Assembly: GCA_024529925.1 (NCBI GenBank)
Contig: JAFEUB010001477.1
Span: 62,001-126,000 of the forward strand
Source of the DNA: Ophthalmolycus amberensis
Lineage: Eukaryota > Chordata > Actinopteri > Perciformes > Zoarcidae
DNA length: 64,000 bases
Direction: 5' to 3'
Positions 40,519 through 51,599 of this stretch are shown piece after piece (within the stretch, counting starts at the first letter, position 1; each line of letters begins with the position of its first letter). The position numbers and the translations under genes are program-made. Under the pieces are notes generated by a model. That model saw only the letters and a list, made by a program, of their open reading frames with translations. It was not told where the DNA came from and ran no database searches.

Positions 40519-40532
40519 GTTGTTATGGGAAC
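40519..40532 (+). promoter_or_regulatory. X-box-like RFX site 2
   Basis: GTTGTTATGGGAAC keeps the palindromic GTTG...AT...GAAC layout of an X-box with two mismatches to GTTGCCATGGCAAC. RFX factors control many ciliary genes, and ttll3 is a ciliary/axonemal enzyme gene, so the position is sensible. Binding is inferred. Confidence 0.45.
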
Positions 40533-41006
40533 GGTCTGTGGGAGCGTGAGGGAAGCAGGACTGAGCGAGTTTATGGGCAGAGTGCACGAGTCACTGACAA
40601 CTCTACGTTTGTATGATAATGCTCGAAGTAAAATGTCGGCTGCTTTCGTTTGAGATGTATTTTTAGCGCAGTTTTTATGTCTGACAGCTGGTCCGTAAGT
40701 CAACGGTCGTTCAACGTGGATATAGCCTAAGCCTATACTGTTGACGTGTTTCCTAACATGCTTTTTAAAAATCTCGTGCATGCCTTATGTAGCTACTGGG
40801 TGTTGGTCCGTGTGTGCGCGCGCGGCTTTGTGCGAATGGGTATGTCAATGAGAAGCTATGACAGCCTCAGTCAGCTCTCTCCAGATCTAGATCCCTGCTT
40901 GACCCAATTTACATCCTTCTTCAGTAGCTACAGAGGCAAATAGGTGCAACAAACCATACCGTTTGTGTTATGTTGTCTCTGTTTATTCCTCAACAGCAGA
41001 GACACC

Positions 41007-44000
41007 ATGTCTGACAGTGAAGAGGTTTACATGTAAATGGGAATATTGCATTTGTAGATCTATCTATCTATCTGTCTGTCAGAACTGAACACTGTGCGCT
41101 GATCAGCTGAAGAGAGAAATATATATCAGTAACATGCAACAAATGCCAGGTAAGTGAATAGAGATCTGCTTATTCAAATACATGCGCATGTGTTGTGCAC
41201 ACAGTAACTTTACACTGAAATCTGACCACGCAGTTCGTCTCAGTGTTACACTCCACAGTGGCTCCAGTGGAGGGGAGGTTACGTCGCAGTGTGCCAAGCC
41301 TGCCGGCGATCAAACCAGACAGGCTAAAAGCGGCTAAAACGCTGGTGACGAAAGCAGTGAAGGTGATTATATCTGCAAGCTAGATTCAATTCAATTCAAT
41401 TCAATTTATTTTTGTATAGCCCAAAATCACAAATTACAAATTTGCCTCAGAGGGCTTTACAATATGTACACATTTGATGTCACTGTAAGAACTCTGCATT
41501 TCCATGTGACCCTTTTACTGTCTCTCTTGCACTCATTCTCAGCTGAGGAAAGTGTTTTCAGTGCAGGGACCCTACCCTGTGATCCGTGCAGCCTTATGGG
41601 CCAGAGGGTGGGTGGAGCGTCGTTTGCCCCATCCTGTCCATAGAGCAACTCATTGCCATGGCAATGAGGAGGATGGTGGTGGTGATGATGGTGCTGTCAG
41701 TGCTGATGTTACTGGTGAGACAATGGAGGACACATTCCTAACAGCTATACCTTATTAGACATTTATGGAAAAAACAAGATGAAGTGTCCATGCAACTAAT
41801 GCGACTGAAATCTCACTACAGGCTCAAAGGAAACATGTCTGTATATAAGGGATTGAGATACTGGGACAAGACTGGATGTGTATTGTGAGACAGTGCACAC
41901 AGTATTACTAACAAGGTGTCAATCAATCATATTCTGTCGGTTACATGTTGTGCAAAAGATCAGGAATACGCTTCGTTTAGTCAGAGCTAAAAGTGCAGGA
42001 GGGGCTAGCGTGTATGTGTAATTGGAGCACTAGTTTAAAAGGAAACATGATACATTGTGTGACACCAACCTATAACAAAGACCACTAGCCTCTCAACACA
42101 GCCCTCTACACATATAAGCCTGCATGCACGCACACTCTTTCCTTATCTCTTTCCAGAGAGAGTGGATGGAGGCGAGAAAAAGGAGAACCTTGATGACATG
42201 TATGACCTCATGGTAAGATAAGAGGGAAGCAATCAAATGTGCTATTAGCTGTTTTTCTTGCATTACTTCATTCCCATTTGTCTTTTTTCATCACACTGTG
42301 TATTCTAGCTCAGCCCCAACTGAATTTCTCCAACGTTTTTCAGTCTCGCCTGGTTCGAAATGAAGCAACTTATTTCCACTGGACAACACGTCGGGATTAC
42401 ATAGACTGTCGCTCCTTACGGAATGACCAAATGATCAACCACTATGCAAATTCTTGGACATTCACTACCAAGGTCTCAACCCTTAAGAGTTTTTAATGAT
42501 TGACTGGCAAAAATACAAGCTTAAACTTTAGCCATAGGTACAGCTAGGGCTCTCTATCTCCTACAGTATGTATATATATGTTGGTTTCTTTCAGGTGGGG
42601 CTCTGTGTGAACCTGCGTAACCTTCAGTGGTTTGATACAGCAGATCCCGATACCTTCTTCCCAAGATGCTACAGGCTTGGGGCAGAGGATGAAAAGCAGG
42701 CATTTATAGGTCTGCTGTACGGCTCTATAACACATATCCAAAGTTTTGCTCTGTCAAAGATGCAAAGATAATGCACAAAGTAACAAGTGGACTAGTCACA
42801 ACAGCTGTCTTAGTTTTATTCACGATACATAATCAACAAAACGACTTGCCCTTTCTCTCTTTCTTGAGATCTCGTTCTGTTTTCTATGACAATGAAGAGG
42901 ATTTCAGGAAGACAGCATGCACCAGCCTGCTGCAGCATGTGGTTGAGACAAGTACCGGTAGATGGAGGAGAGATGGAGCGGAGGGTGAGGAACAATATTC
43001 CCAGAACAGATGTGACCTGGCCATGATTCTATGACACCAATCTGGTTTTTCTCTACAGAGTCGGACAATGTGGAGCATCGTTTTGTTGGTCCAGGAATGA
43101 TCGACATGGCTTTGCACGTGTGTCAAGAGTTTCTCAATGTTTTAGAGCACGGCGACATTGATGTTTCTGTAGAAACACCACCCTCAGTGGAGGAACAGCA
43201 TTGGGCAGAGTTTCTGCAAGACTACTACATGGTTGTGCAGTAAGTATGGGAGCTTCCTAGAATGATCCTTCTTACGTTATATTCAATTTCTCTGTGTGTT
43301 GCACATGGACAATTATGTCCATGTGCAACACTCAGAAATGAAGTGTTTTTAATATTCATTGGTTGGTATTGTTAATGTCAAATTTTGTAATTTTTTCCAC
43401 TGGGAATATGTTGTATGTATATGTATATGCAGTGTATATTGCATAATTACTTTCTGGAGTAAAGCATGATGGTAAGATATAGTGAATCTGCACATTAATT
43501 AACTCAATCTGTGAGTCGAATGTTTGTGTGTAGTGAAGGTGCACTGATCAGGGGTAGCAGTGTGTTTGTGGAGCGCTGCCAGGCCACTTTAATCAGACTG
43601 CAGAAGGCTTGCCCTCAGCTGGATACCGACGGGCTAAATAACATCTGGATTATCAAACCAGGTGCCAAGTCAAGAGGACGAGGTGAGGTTTAAAGAATGA
43701 TAGCGACATGATCATCTTATACATCACTCTTTTACTTTCTCTGGACACAATACTGAAAACAATATTGAAAATAACAATTTGTGTTGTAAATATTATGATT
43801 GCAACATGAACCTATTGCTTAATTATTCTACATTTAATTAGGAAAACTAAACTGACGATGCCTACAATTTCTCTTGTAGCCTCAGTATGACCAAGGACAG
43901 TTGCTATTTGTTTAGAAGCTCGTCAGAAACACCATGTCCTCTGAGTTTAATGCAGTTTTGATTTGTTTACTTTTCCATGTCACCTCAACAGGTATTATGT

Positions 44001-45750
44001 GTATAAATCGCCTGGAGGAGATTTTGGCACTTGTGGATGGTGACAGAGCCCTGACTAAAGAGAGTAAGTGGGTGGTTCAGAAATACCTTGAACGTCCTCT
44101 GTTGGTCCATGGCACCAAGTTTGACCTCCGTCAGTGGTTCCTCGTCACCGACTGGAACCCTCTGACTGTCTGGTTCTACAGAGAGTGCTACCTGCGATTC
44201 TCCACTCAACCATACTCGACAAAAACTCTGGACAGGTCAGACAGTGGGTCAGACAAAAGAGAAAAATAAATGATTTACTTGCACTTTCCTATATCTTGCA
44301 TCTAGAATCATTTGTGGAGGGATTTATGAAACACTTCAAGTCGACTAAATGTACTCATTTCATTCAAAACACTTACCTTCATGGCCTAAACTCCTTCGTT
44401 ATTTTCCTCAGCTCAGTCCACCTGTGCAACAACTCCATCCAGAAGCACTTTCAGCCGTCCTGTGAGCGCCATCCAGCAGTGCCTGAGGACAATATGTGGT
44501 CCTGCTCTCAGTTTAGGGCTTTTCTGCAGCGGCAGGGCCGTGGGGCAGAGTGGGAGTCAGTGGTGGTCACGGGCATGCAGCAAGCAGTGGTCCATGCCCT
44601 GCAGACAGCCCAAGACCTGGTGGAGCCCCGCAAGGCGAGCTTTGAGCTCTACGGAGCCGACTTCATGTTGGGCAGAGATCTGAAGCCTTGGCTTCTGGAG
44701 ATCAACGCTAGTCCGACTATGGCCTGCTCCACAGCTGTGACCGCTCGCCTCTGCCCTGCTGTGCAGCTGGACACACTGAGGGTTGTGCTGGACAGACGGA
44801 CTGATCCTAGTGCTTACACAGGAGGCTTTCAGCTAATCTTTAAACAGGTTGAAATATATTTACACATCATGCCGAGAGACAATGGGTGTTCATTTCCAGG
44901 GGAATTACTCTGAATAATAGAGGTTACACTAAAATAATTTATTTGTGTCTTACTTTTTTCACCCTCCCAGGCTGCAGTTGAAGTTCCTCCGTATGTGGGA
45001 GTGAACCTGCTGGTGGAAGGAACCCCCATAAGGCGATCCAGACATCTACTTCATAGACAAACTGTTTCTAACCCAACTCTCGCCATGCAGTTCCCACTGG
45101 ACCAGTCGTCAGAAAAGGTTGAAACGACACGTAAACCATCAGGTCAGAGGTCCTACGCAGTCTCCGCTTTTCGCCACTCAGGCAAGGAGAACCGAGCTGC
45201 TGGAGAGAAAAAGAGACAGTTGACATCGACATCTTCTAAGAGGGAACCTGAGGAGAGAGCAGATGTCCAGAATACCTCCTGTGTCCGCAGGTCCTGTTGC
45301 AGTCTGGCATGTGAACAGCCTTTGGTGGTACACACTGAACCTCAGAGGAAAGCGCAACGTTTGGGTTTGAGTCTTGGTGCCAACGGGGCAACTCTGGTCC
45401 CACGGAGCCTTTCCTTTTCCCTCAGCCCTCCTCACAGCATGTCAGATTGCAAATCTCAGGCCAACCCAGGCCACGGATCACACATCTCCAGATCCTTCTT
45501 TCCCCAGAGAGCTTTTGAGCTACAACACAGGACTCCTAACCGGGGCTTTCCTTCACTCCGGGGTCCCCTTCCTACCCTGGAGGTCTTTAGCTTGCAACCA
45601 AACATTGTGGCTGGAACCACTGCCTGTCGTAATCCAAATGTGTCCTCTCACCCCAGTGTCCACAGGCATCAGTTATTCTGCTCTCGAAGGCAAAGCATGG
45701 ATACATTTAAAGAAGAGTGCACAGGGGAACATACAAATCAGCGGGATTGA
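41007..45750 (+). CDS. ttll3: Tubulin monoglycylase TTLL3
   Basis: ATP-dependent ligase that adds the first glycine to glutamate side chains in tubulin tails, acting in cilia and flagella. Complete gene of 13 coding exons, phases all compatible, about 823 aa: 41007-41032, 41130-41149, 41259-41362, 41543-41714, 42157-42212, 42344-42472, 42595-42709, 42898-42957, 43059-43239, 43534-43682, 43992-44235, 44412-44847, 44971-45750. VQGPYPVIRAALWARGWVER (exon 4) and LVRNEA.YFHWTTRRD..DC (exon 6) are TTLL3-type N-terminal motifs. The ATP-grasp/TTL core shows KPGAKSRGRGIM (about residue 328), VVQKYLERPLLV..TKFDLRQW, SVHLCNNSIQKH, and the metal-binding LLEINASPTM (about 514). The tail after about 564 is low in recognisable motifs and differs from mammals. 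The start is chosen because exon 1 (ATG with A at -3) and the 20-nt exon 2 join in frame; an alternative ATG is at 41134. It runs head-to-head with slc4a8 and convergent with bhlhe40. No ARPC4 gene precedes it, unlike human. Confidence 0.9.
41390..41465. mobile_element. Retroelement 3' tail with (AATTC)n
   Basis: A run of AATTC pentamers is followed by TTTATTTTTGTATAGCCC and ACAAATTTGCCTCAGAGGGC, a tail widely dispersed in teleost genomes. It is inserted in ttll3 intron 3. Family assignment is not made. Confidence 0.6.
41649..41668. promoter_or_regulatory. Perfect 20-bp palindrome resembling an X-box, inside ttll3 exon 4
   Basis: CTCATTGCCATGGCAATGAG reads identically on both strands, and its core TTGCCATGGCAA equals the RFX X-box core. 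It lies in coding sequence (around HCHGNEE). It may be a chance result of codons or an exonic RFX site. Confidence 0.5.
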
Positions 45751-45947
45751 GTGTCACATAGGCTGGAGCCTGATGAACAACGCATTAAATATTACGTTCA
45801 CAACATACCATACATTTCAGTAGTAAATTTGAATTAGGTTTTAGTTTGGCTGACTAGAATCTAAATATATCGATATGATTTACAATGATGTTATGAATGT
45901 AACAGCAATCAATACTGTGTTGAAGTTTATTTGTATTAAAACAAACA

Positions 45948-45953
45948 AATAAA
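45948..45953 (+). terminator. ttll3 poly(A) signal
   Basis: Canonical AATAAA about 200 bp after the ttll3 stop codon, implying a short 3' UTR. Confidence 0.65.
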
Positions 45954-47141
45954 AAGAGTTAATCTATTCAAGTGTCTCCAGTATGGCAGATATTCCGAGG
46001 TGACTGGGCAGAAAATACTATAACAAAATGACCACTGTCCATTCTCTGCAGATAAATAATCTGATTTATGAATATTAAATGCCCAGCAGGTGGCAACAAA
46101 GGCTCAATGATCTAACTACATGTTTATGCCAAAGCCTAACTAGAAGAGGGACTTAAAAGGAAAGAGATGTCAGTTCTTATCCAGATGTTGCCACACATTC
46201 AGAAACACCTGCTGTATTTGGTGTGTTAGCCTCTTTTTAAACATAAAGTCAACATACATTTCCTGAATAACTTAGACATCAATACACACTCAAATAAAAA
46301 GTTATTTATTGTTAACATTAAAAACACAAGTCTGGGTGTTTTTATTGAGCTCCATGACTTTAAATAAACTACTGAAATTGGCAAACCGTAACCTATATAA
46401 TTATATTATAAGAAATATAAACAGACAGGAAACAATGGGGAAGGGAGACAGGTATGACGTGCAACAAAGGTCAAACCGGAGATATTGTGGTTATGCATCT
46501 TAACCACTAGGCCTCCAGGTCCCAACTACTGACACAAGTATTAAAAGCATTATTTAATAATAGTAAATGATTTAACTGGCAGTAATAATGTGTTTACTAC
46601 AGCTTTAAAGGGAACTATTGACATTTAGTGTGCGTTTACTTCAGTTTTTAGGACAAAACAAATAGTATCCACAGATAGTGGAAACAGTAATATGAGGTTT
46701 AAGAGTTTGTGGTGTTAAACATGGAGGTTGGGCCAGTGTAGAAATCTGCAGCATGAGATGAGCTGTGTTGATTGTAAGTGCAATCACATAGCTAAACAAA
46801 AGCGATTGTGGTAATAAATAGTATTAGTTGAAATGTATGCGTTTGTAGTGCGGGGAGTGTAGTTTGAGAAAGAATAAAATAGAGAAAATGTCTCCCTGTC
46901 AAGGCTGTTCACAAGAAGCAGATGGATCCTGACGATTGCCTCAGGAGCTGAACTGAAACGGTTTACACTGGCGTGTATTTACTTGTTGTATTATTAGTAG
47001 GAACATCTGCCATTACGTAAGTGTTCCCAGTGACATGAATGTTGTTGCACTGTAAAAGAATAGATTGCATTTCCTTGCTAGATGTTCTCTCTCTCTCTCT
47101 CTCACACACACACCAGGCGATTTTCCACGGGAAAAAAATAC
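45954..47141. other. Convergent intergenic segment between ttll3 and bhlhe40
   Basis: AT-rich sequence between the two poly(A) signals. Apart from the SINE remnant near 46.48 kb and a short (CT)n run at 47085-47102, I see nothing. Confidence 0.6.
46430..46520 (-). mobile_element. tRNA-derived SINE head, decayed
   Basis: On the minus strand the segment reads GGCCTAGTGGTTAAGATGCA, an RNA polymerase III A-box-like start, followed about 25 bp later by CCGGTTTGACC, a decayed B-box, and then CTTTGTTGCACGTCAT, which matches the body of a common fish tRNA-SINE. It is a remnant, not a functional tRNA gene, because the acceptor and anticodon arms do not fold. Confidence 0.6.
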
Positions 47142-47147
47142 TTTATT
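47142..47147 (-). terminator. bhlhe40 poly(A) signal
   Basis: AATAAA on the minus strand about 1.1 kb after the stop codon, giving a 3' UTR of the size expected for this gene. Confidence 0.55.
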
Positions 47148-48260
47148 AGTACACTTATATAATGTATGCCAACATTTATAGACAAAATATGTACATCAAA
47201 ACATCTTCCATGTAGGTCCCAAAATATAAAATCTCAAGTACCTCTTTCTATAGAAAACTAGTCTTCTGGTAAAACTTTTACATTCAACTTCTCTCCTCCT
47301 CACTCCGTTGACTCCAGTATTCATACGTAGTACAGAGAATAAACATCTGAGATTTATCAGCTTTTCACGAGTAAAAGGCAACAGCAAGAACAAACACCAG
47401 GTTTGACTTGAGCAGAAACAGATGCCGAGTATGCAGACCAGGTCCAGCAGTGCCACAGTTTTTTGAGTACAGAACGTACAATTGTCTGCACTCTGCCCAC
47501 CTTCTATCTCTCCAGGCGGACAGAGTGCGAGAACAGGTATCAAAAATAGAAATGTACAAGAAGGCTATGAACAATAATTACAGGAAACCCATCTGAACTC
47601 GTCTGTTTGTCAATTAAAAACAAGACTTCTCATTCAGTGTGGTCATGTGATGGCCCCATTCCTTCATCCATGCATTGGGTGTACCTTTACTCTCGTCTGT
47701 ACACATTTGAGGAAACCCTTGTGTATGGTGCCAGTCATCATAGTGTCTGGTTCTATGGGCATTCCCAGTGATGAGCGTAATGGTGACCTAAAGGACATGG
47801 GCAACAAACTTTGGGTGAAAAATGACCTCTAACATTTGGTGCAACACTTTTCTAAAGTACAAAGATGACGTGTCTCTATTGCAGCTACAAGATGCATCAG
47901 TCATAGGCATTTAAACTTTAACATCTAAAACGCATCTTTCTTTACATTCAACCAAGTGTGTGTGTGTGTTGGTGTGTATGCAGGGCAGGTCCAGTTTATA
48001 CGATACATTTTTGCACTGAGTAATACCACTGAGCATTTAACATTCAACCAGAGCTTTGCATCCTTCAAGTGTGGACGGATGTTGCTCTCTCCTCCGTCTC
48101 CTCTTTCTACAAGTCCTCCAGTTTGCTGTTTGACCTCCAGGCTGAGGAACAGAGGACGGGAATGAGGATGGGTTATGGAAAGGCTCAGTCATGTTTTCAT
48201 TCCTACTACTGTCTCTACTCCTGGGTACTAGAACAGGATCACCTCTTCACCCCGCTTCTC

Positions 48261-50519
48261 TCAGCCTTTGGTTTCCTGGTTGAGGGGTGGTACCTGCTTT
48301 AATGCCTGAAGGAGGGCAGGGGAGTCCATGGGGGTCTGAGATTTGGCTGGGGCCAGAGAGCCTCCCCTAGGAGACAACAGTAGCTGAGGTGGGGGCGGTC
48401 TTTCGCTGGGCATGGTGGGCGCAGAGCCTCCCATGCCAGGGTAGAGCATGGGCATGGCCCCGGGGTACCAGCATTTCTCCAGCATTGGCAGGTACGCTGC
48501 AGCAGACGGTGGAATGAGGTAGAAAGGCATGCAGAGGGGATGCGGAGGAGTCGGACGGTTGGGGGATACGCTCAAGTAGCTGCCGTAGCCGGTAGACGAT
48601 GACGTTGATGATTCTCCTCCTGAGTCCTCCGACGACTCCACCCGGGGGCGTTTGTGGCACGGCTCGTCCTCCTCTTGTTTGATACCGGAGCTCTGCCTCT
48701 CGCCGAGTGCTCGCTTCAGGTGGCTCTCATGAACGTAGTAATCTGGACGTCCCTGTTGCGCCCCAGATTCAGTCTTCTCCAGCTCTCCACCATAGCCGCT
48801 GTCTGTATCCGTATCACTGCCACTCTGCTCACTGCTCATTGGAGCGTGCGCCCGCTGGATGACGGGCACACAGTTCCTCCCATAGCCTTCGCTGGGTTTC
48901 GGGGGTAGGCCGGTGGGCATCTCCTTGTGAGGTTGGTGCTGGTGGTAGGCAGGGATTTCTTCAGGCTGAGGGCTGGGAGGAGTGCGGGGTCGGAGCGGAC
49001 TTTGCAGCACCTCTGCAGCTAACTTGTGAAGGTAATTGATCACATGGGATGGCGTGAAATCTCCATCAGTTTCATGATTGCCTAGATACTGAAGCATCTC
49101 CTTGGCACAAATGTGGAAGCCAGAGCGAAACATCTCCTCTGACTTCTCCTGGTTGACAGCAGGCTGATCTGTAAAGACAACAAGAAACCACACAGTCAGA
49201 AATGCTGCAGTTTGAAATAGACGTCCCTTTTCCCACAACTACAGCTATATTTGAAGTCACTTATTTGCCTGTAGTTCTGCACAATCCCTTCATTGTGTAT
49301 TCATCTTGATCATTTGCTCGCTGTCCAACAAAACCATCCTGCTGCATGTGCTTATTTGTGTGTGCAGCACGTGTGTGTGTGTGTGAGTGATCTGCAGCTC
49401 ACCAATTTGCATGCCGGTCTGCAGAGCAAGGATCTTCTGCTGCTGCTGCTCCAGAAGAGAGGTGAGGGCTTTCACGTGCTTGAGCGTCAGCTCTAAAACC
49501 ACAGCCTTCTCCAGATGGCCCAGAGTCTGTGGGAAAGACACACAGTCAGCAAATCCTCACCTCTTATATAAAAACACAGAAACTACGCTGTACTGCTCAT
49601 GTTCACATCATCAAAACTCTACAACAGCAGCCATAAAGGCAAAAGTAATCAATTAGAACTATTCAATTTGATATGGAATCATATACATTATATAAATAAT
49701 AGCAGTCTGGAGTATCAATTTGATTGCAAGTTCTTGTTTTATTGTGTATTGGATTGAATTGTTTAAACAAAGGCACATGACAGAAGACTCATCCTCTTCA
49801 GCGTGAGCCGTCATCCACTGACTGCTGACGCACTCAGCACTGAGGCTGTAATGCCACTGAACAGCCACTCGATGGTGCATGCCACTCAGTACAGTGAATC
49901 CCAATTTCCCCTCCCAGCCACAGCGTGAACTTACCGTGAGTTTCAGGTGCTCTGGTAATAAATCTTTCAACTGAGCGATGCACTCGTTTATCCGGTCACG
50001 CCTTTTCTTCTCAATAAGTCTGTGAGGCAGCTTGTAGGTTTCCTGCAAGAATAAACAGCATTGTTGGTTAAATCCAGCTGATCCTAGAGTGCACAGACAC
50101 AGCTCTTTATGATCAGAGGCAGTCACTCCGACGGGGAGGACTCCAGGAGTTATGTCATGGTCAACCATTTATGATACTACAGGACTAGTGCTAGCCTAAT
50201 TCCTTCCTTGTAGTTTACACCCTTTAATTAAAAGATGTGGTTATAACTGAACAGGTAAAATAATAACGGACCTTGCTCTCCTCCCCTCTCTTCATTCCTC
50301 GCCTGGCTTTATAAAAGAAATCCATCCTAAAGAAATACAAAAAGAGAATAGTTAAGTGTGAGGTCATGCTTTGGTGAAGCTATAGATACAGAATATGAAC
50401 AGAATATGAAGCGCGATTGAGGAAAGCATTTTTCAAAGTACAACTTACCCCTGCAAGTCCGACAGATCCGCCTGGTGTTTGGACAGAGGAGGCGGTTGCG
50501 CGCTTGGGATTCGCTCCAT
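48261..50519 (-). CDS. bhlhe40: bHLH-Orange transcriptional repressor DEC1 (BHLHE40)
   Basis: Nuclear repressor that binds CACGTG E-boxes as a dimer and damps CLOCK/BMAL1 activity; it also responds to hypoxia and differentiation cues. Complete, five exons, about 421 aa (human 412): 50519-50449, 50326-50272, 50042-49935, 49526-49403, 49168-48261. It starts MERIPSAQPPP as in BHLHE40. The bHLH (about 46-103) contains YKLPHRLIEKKRRDRINECI; the basic region has HRLIEKKRR, and the helix-loop-helix continues as TLGHLEKAVVLELTLKHVKA. The Orange domain lies near 127-165 (EEMFRSGFHICAKEMLQYL to INYLHKLAAEVL). Further along are GRNCVPVIQR, EQSGSDTDTDSGYGGE, a sumoylation-type IKQEE, and the C-terminal PFYLIPPSAAAYLPMLEKCW and LLQALKQVPPLN. 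The BHLHE41 alternative is less likely, because that paralogue has an alanine/glycine-rich C-terminus and sits by ITPR2. The gene lies downstream of itpr1 in the same orientation, as in human. Confidence 0.95.
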
Positions 50520-50890
50520 TATTTTCAATCCAATTATACAGTAAATTCGAGGTACTTCTCCAATACAGTTACGAATAAAAATGCATTTATTTACGCGTGA
50601 TAAAAATGTTGAGGGAAAAACAAGCATTTACTAAAATACACTGAAATGCCAGAATAAACTGTTTCGATTTGTATTAATTCCGCAGGGTTTCAACAGGCAA
50701 CTAGTCGCACTGATGTAAATAGTTTAAAGTTAGAGCCTGCAATTTCCACGCCGTGGCCTTGCAGCAGAAGGAAGGTAACCCTCTTGGTGGCGCGTTGGGA
50801 AAGTGGGGGGAGGACAGAGCGACGAGTTAAATAAACCCTCTGACTCTCCGCTCCGCCTGACCTACCTCTGTCACATGAGGCTCACGTGTT
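50520..50890 (-). promoter_or_regulatory. bhlhe40 5' UTR and core promoter with E-box pair
   Basis: The segment 0.25-0.4 kb upstream of the start codon is GC-richer and contains a T/A-rich TATA-like TTTATTTA on the minus strand (50827-50834). CACATG (50872-50877) and canonical CACGTG (50883-50888) lie 5 bp apart just upstream of it. E-boxes in the BHLHE40 promoter are known CLOCK/BMAL1 targets and autorepression sites in mammals. The exact transcription start is inferred to be near 50.8 kb. Confidence 0.55.
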
Positions 50891-51415
50891 AAACGGCGCT
50901 GTATCCTCGGCGGAAGGACGGCCCACTTTCCACCGATAAGGAGCCTCAGTGGGCTGACGGCAGCAGACGTCAGAGCGGAGGGCGGCGCGTGTCCCATCTC
51001 GTGTACCTCCATGCTGAAGTGTATTGAAACAAGGCTGTGAGCGCCACGACGCAGGGAACGTGCTTGCATCAGGCCTGAGGCACGAGAGTCGAGTGGCTAT
51101 ATGCCCACTGCCAATGACAATATACAATAATACAATTAAAATACTACAGTAGCATATAACTGTCCTGATAATATCCTGCAGGATTCGTATAGAGCAGTGA
51201 TGCAACAAAATGTCATCAAGTGCATTTAAGTCGTTTTTAACTGAAGTTTGCATCGTTTGTTTTTTTATAGTTTTACACACAATTTAATTTATTTAAAGTT
51301 AGTCTAGATTCCTGTAGAACATAATAACAGATAATACACAACATTCTGCAGTGCGTTCTATTTACCGGCAGGCAGGTGGGCTCCGGTATAAACACTGCGG
51401 TCACTGCGGGAGAAC

Positions 51416-51421
51416 CACGTG
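51416..51421. promoter_or_regulatory. Distal canonical E-box upstream of bhlhe40
   Basis: A second perfect CACGTG about 0.6 kb upstream of the predicted bhlhe40 start, in a CG-rich patch (51360-51560). Confidence 0.45.
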
Positions 51422-51599
51422 CACCTGAGCGTGGACGAGTGTGTGCTGTGGGTTTGTTGTCATGAGGCGATGCCGACTGTCACGTTGGTCTCCTCATGGC
51501 CCCGGCAGCCTGCTGAGCGCGCAGGGCATATCCAGCTCATCCAGCACACGGCAGCAGCTGCTGCACCTGTCTGCTGCAGGCTGTGAGCACAGCTCACAC

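Noticed and set aside
41007..41036. Short MSDSEEV start resembling the N-terminus of troponin T
   Set aside because: The similarity is only a few acidic residues, and the segment splices in frame into ttll3.
48261..50519. bhlhe41 instead of bhlhe40
   Set aside because: The MERIPSAQPPP start, the C-terminal LLQALK..PPLN and the neighbouring itpr1 fit bhlhe40.
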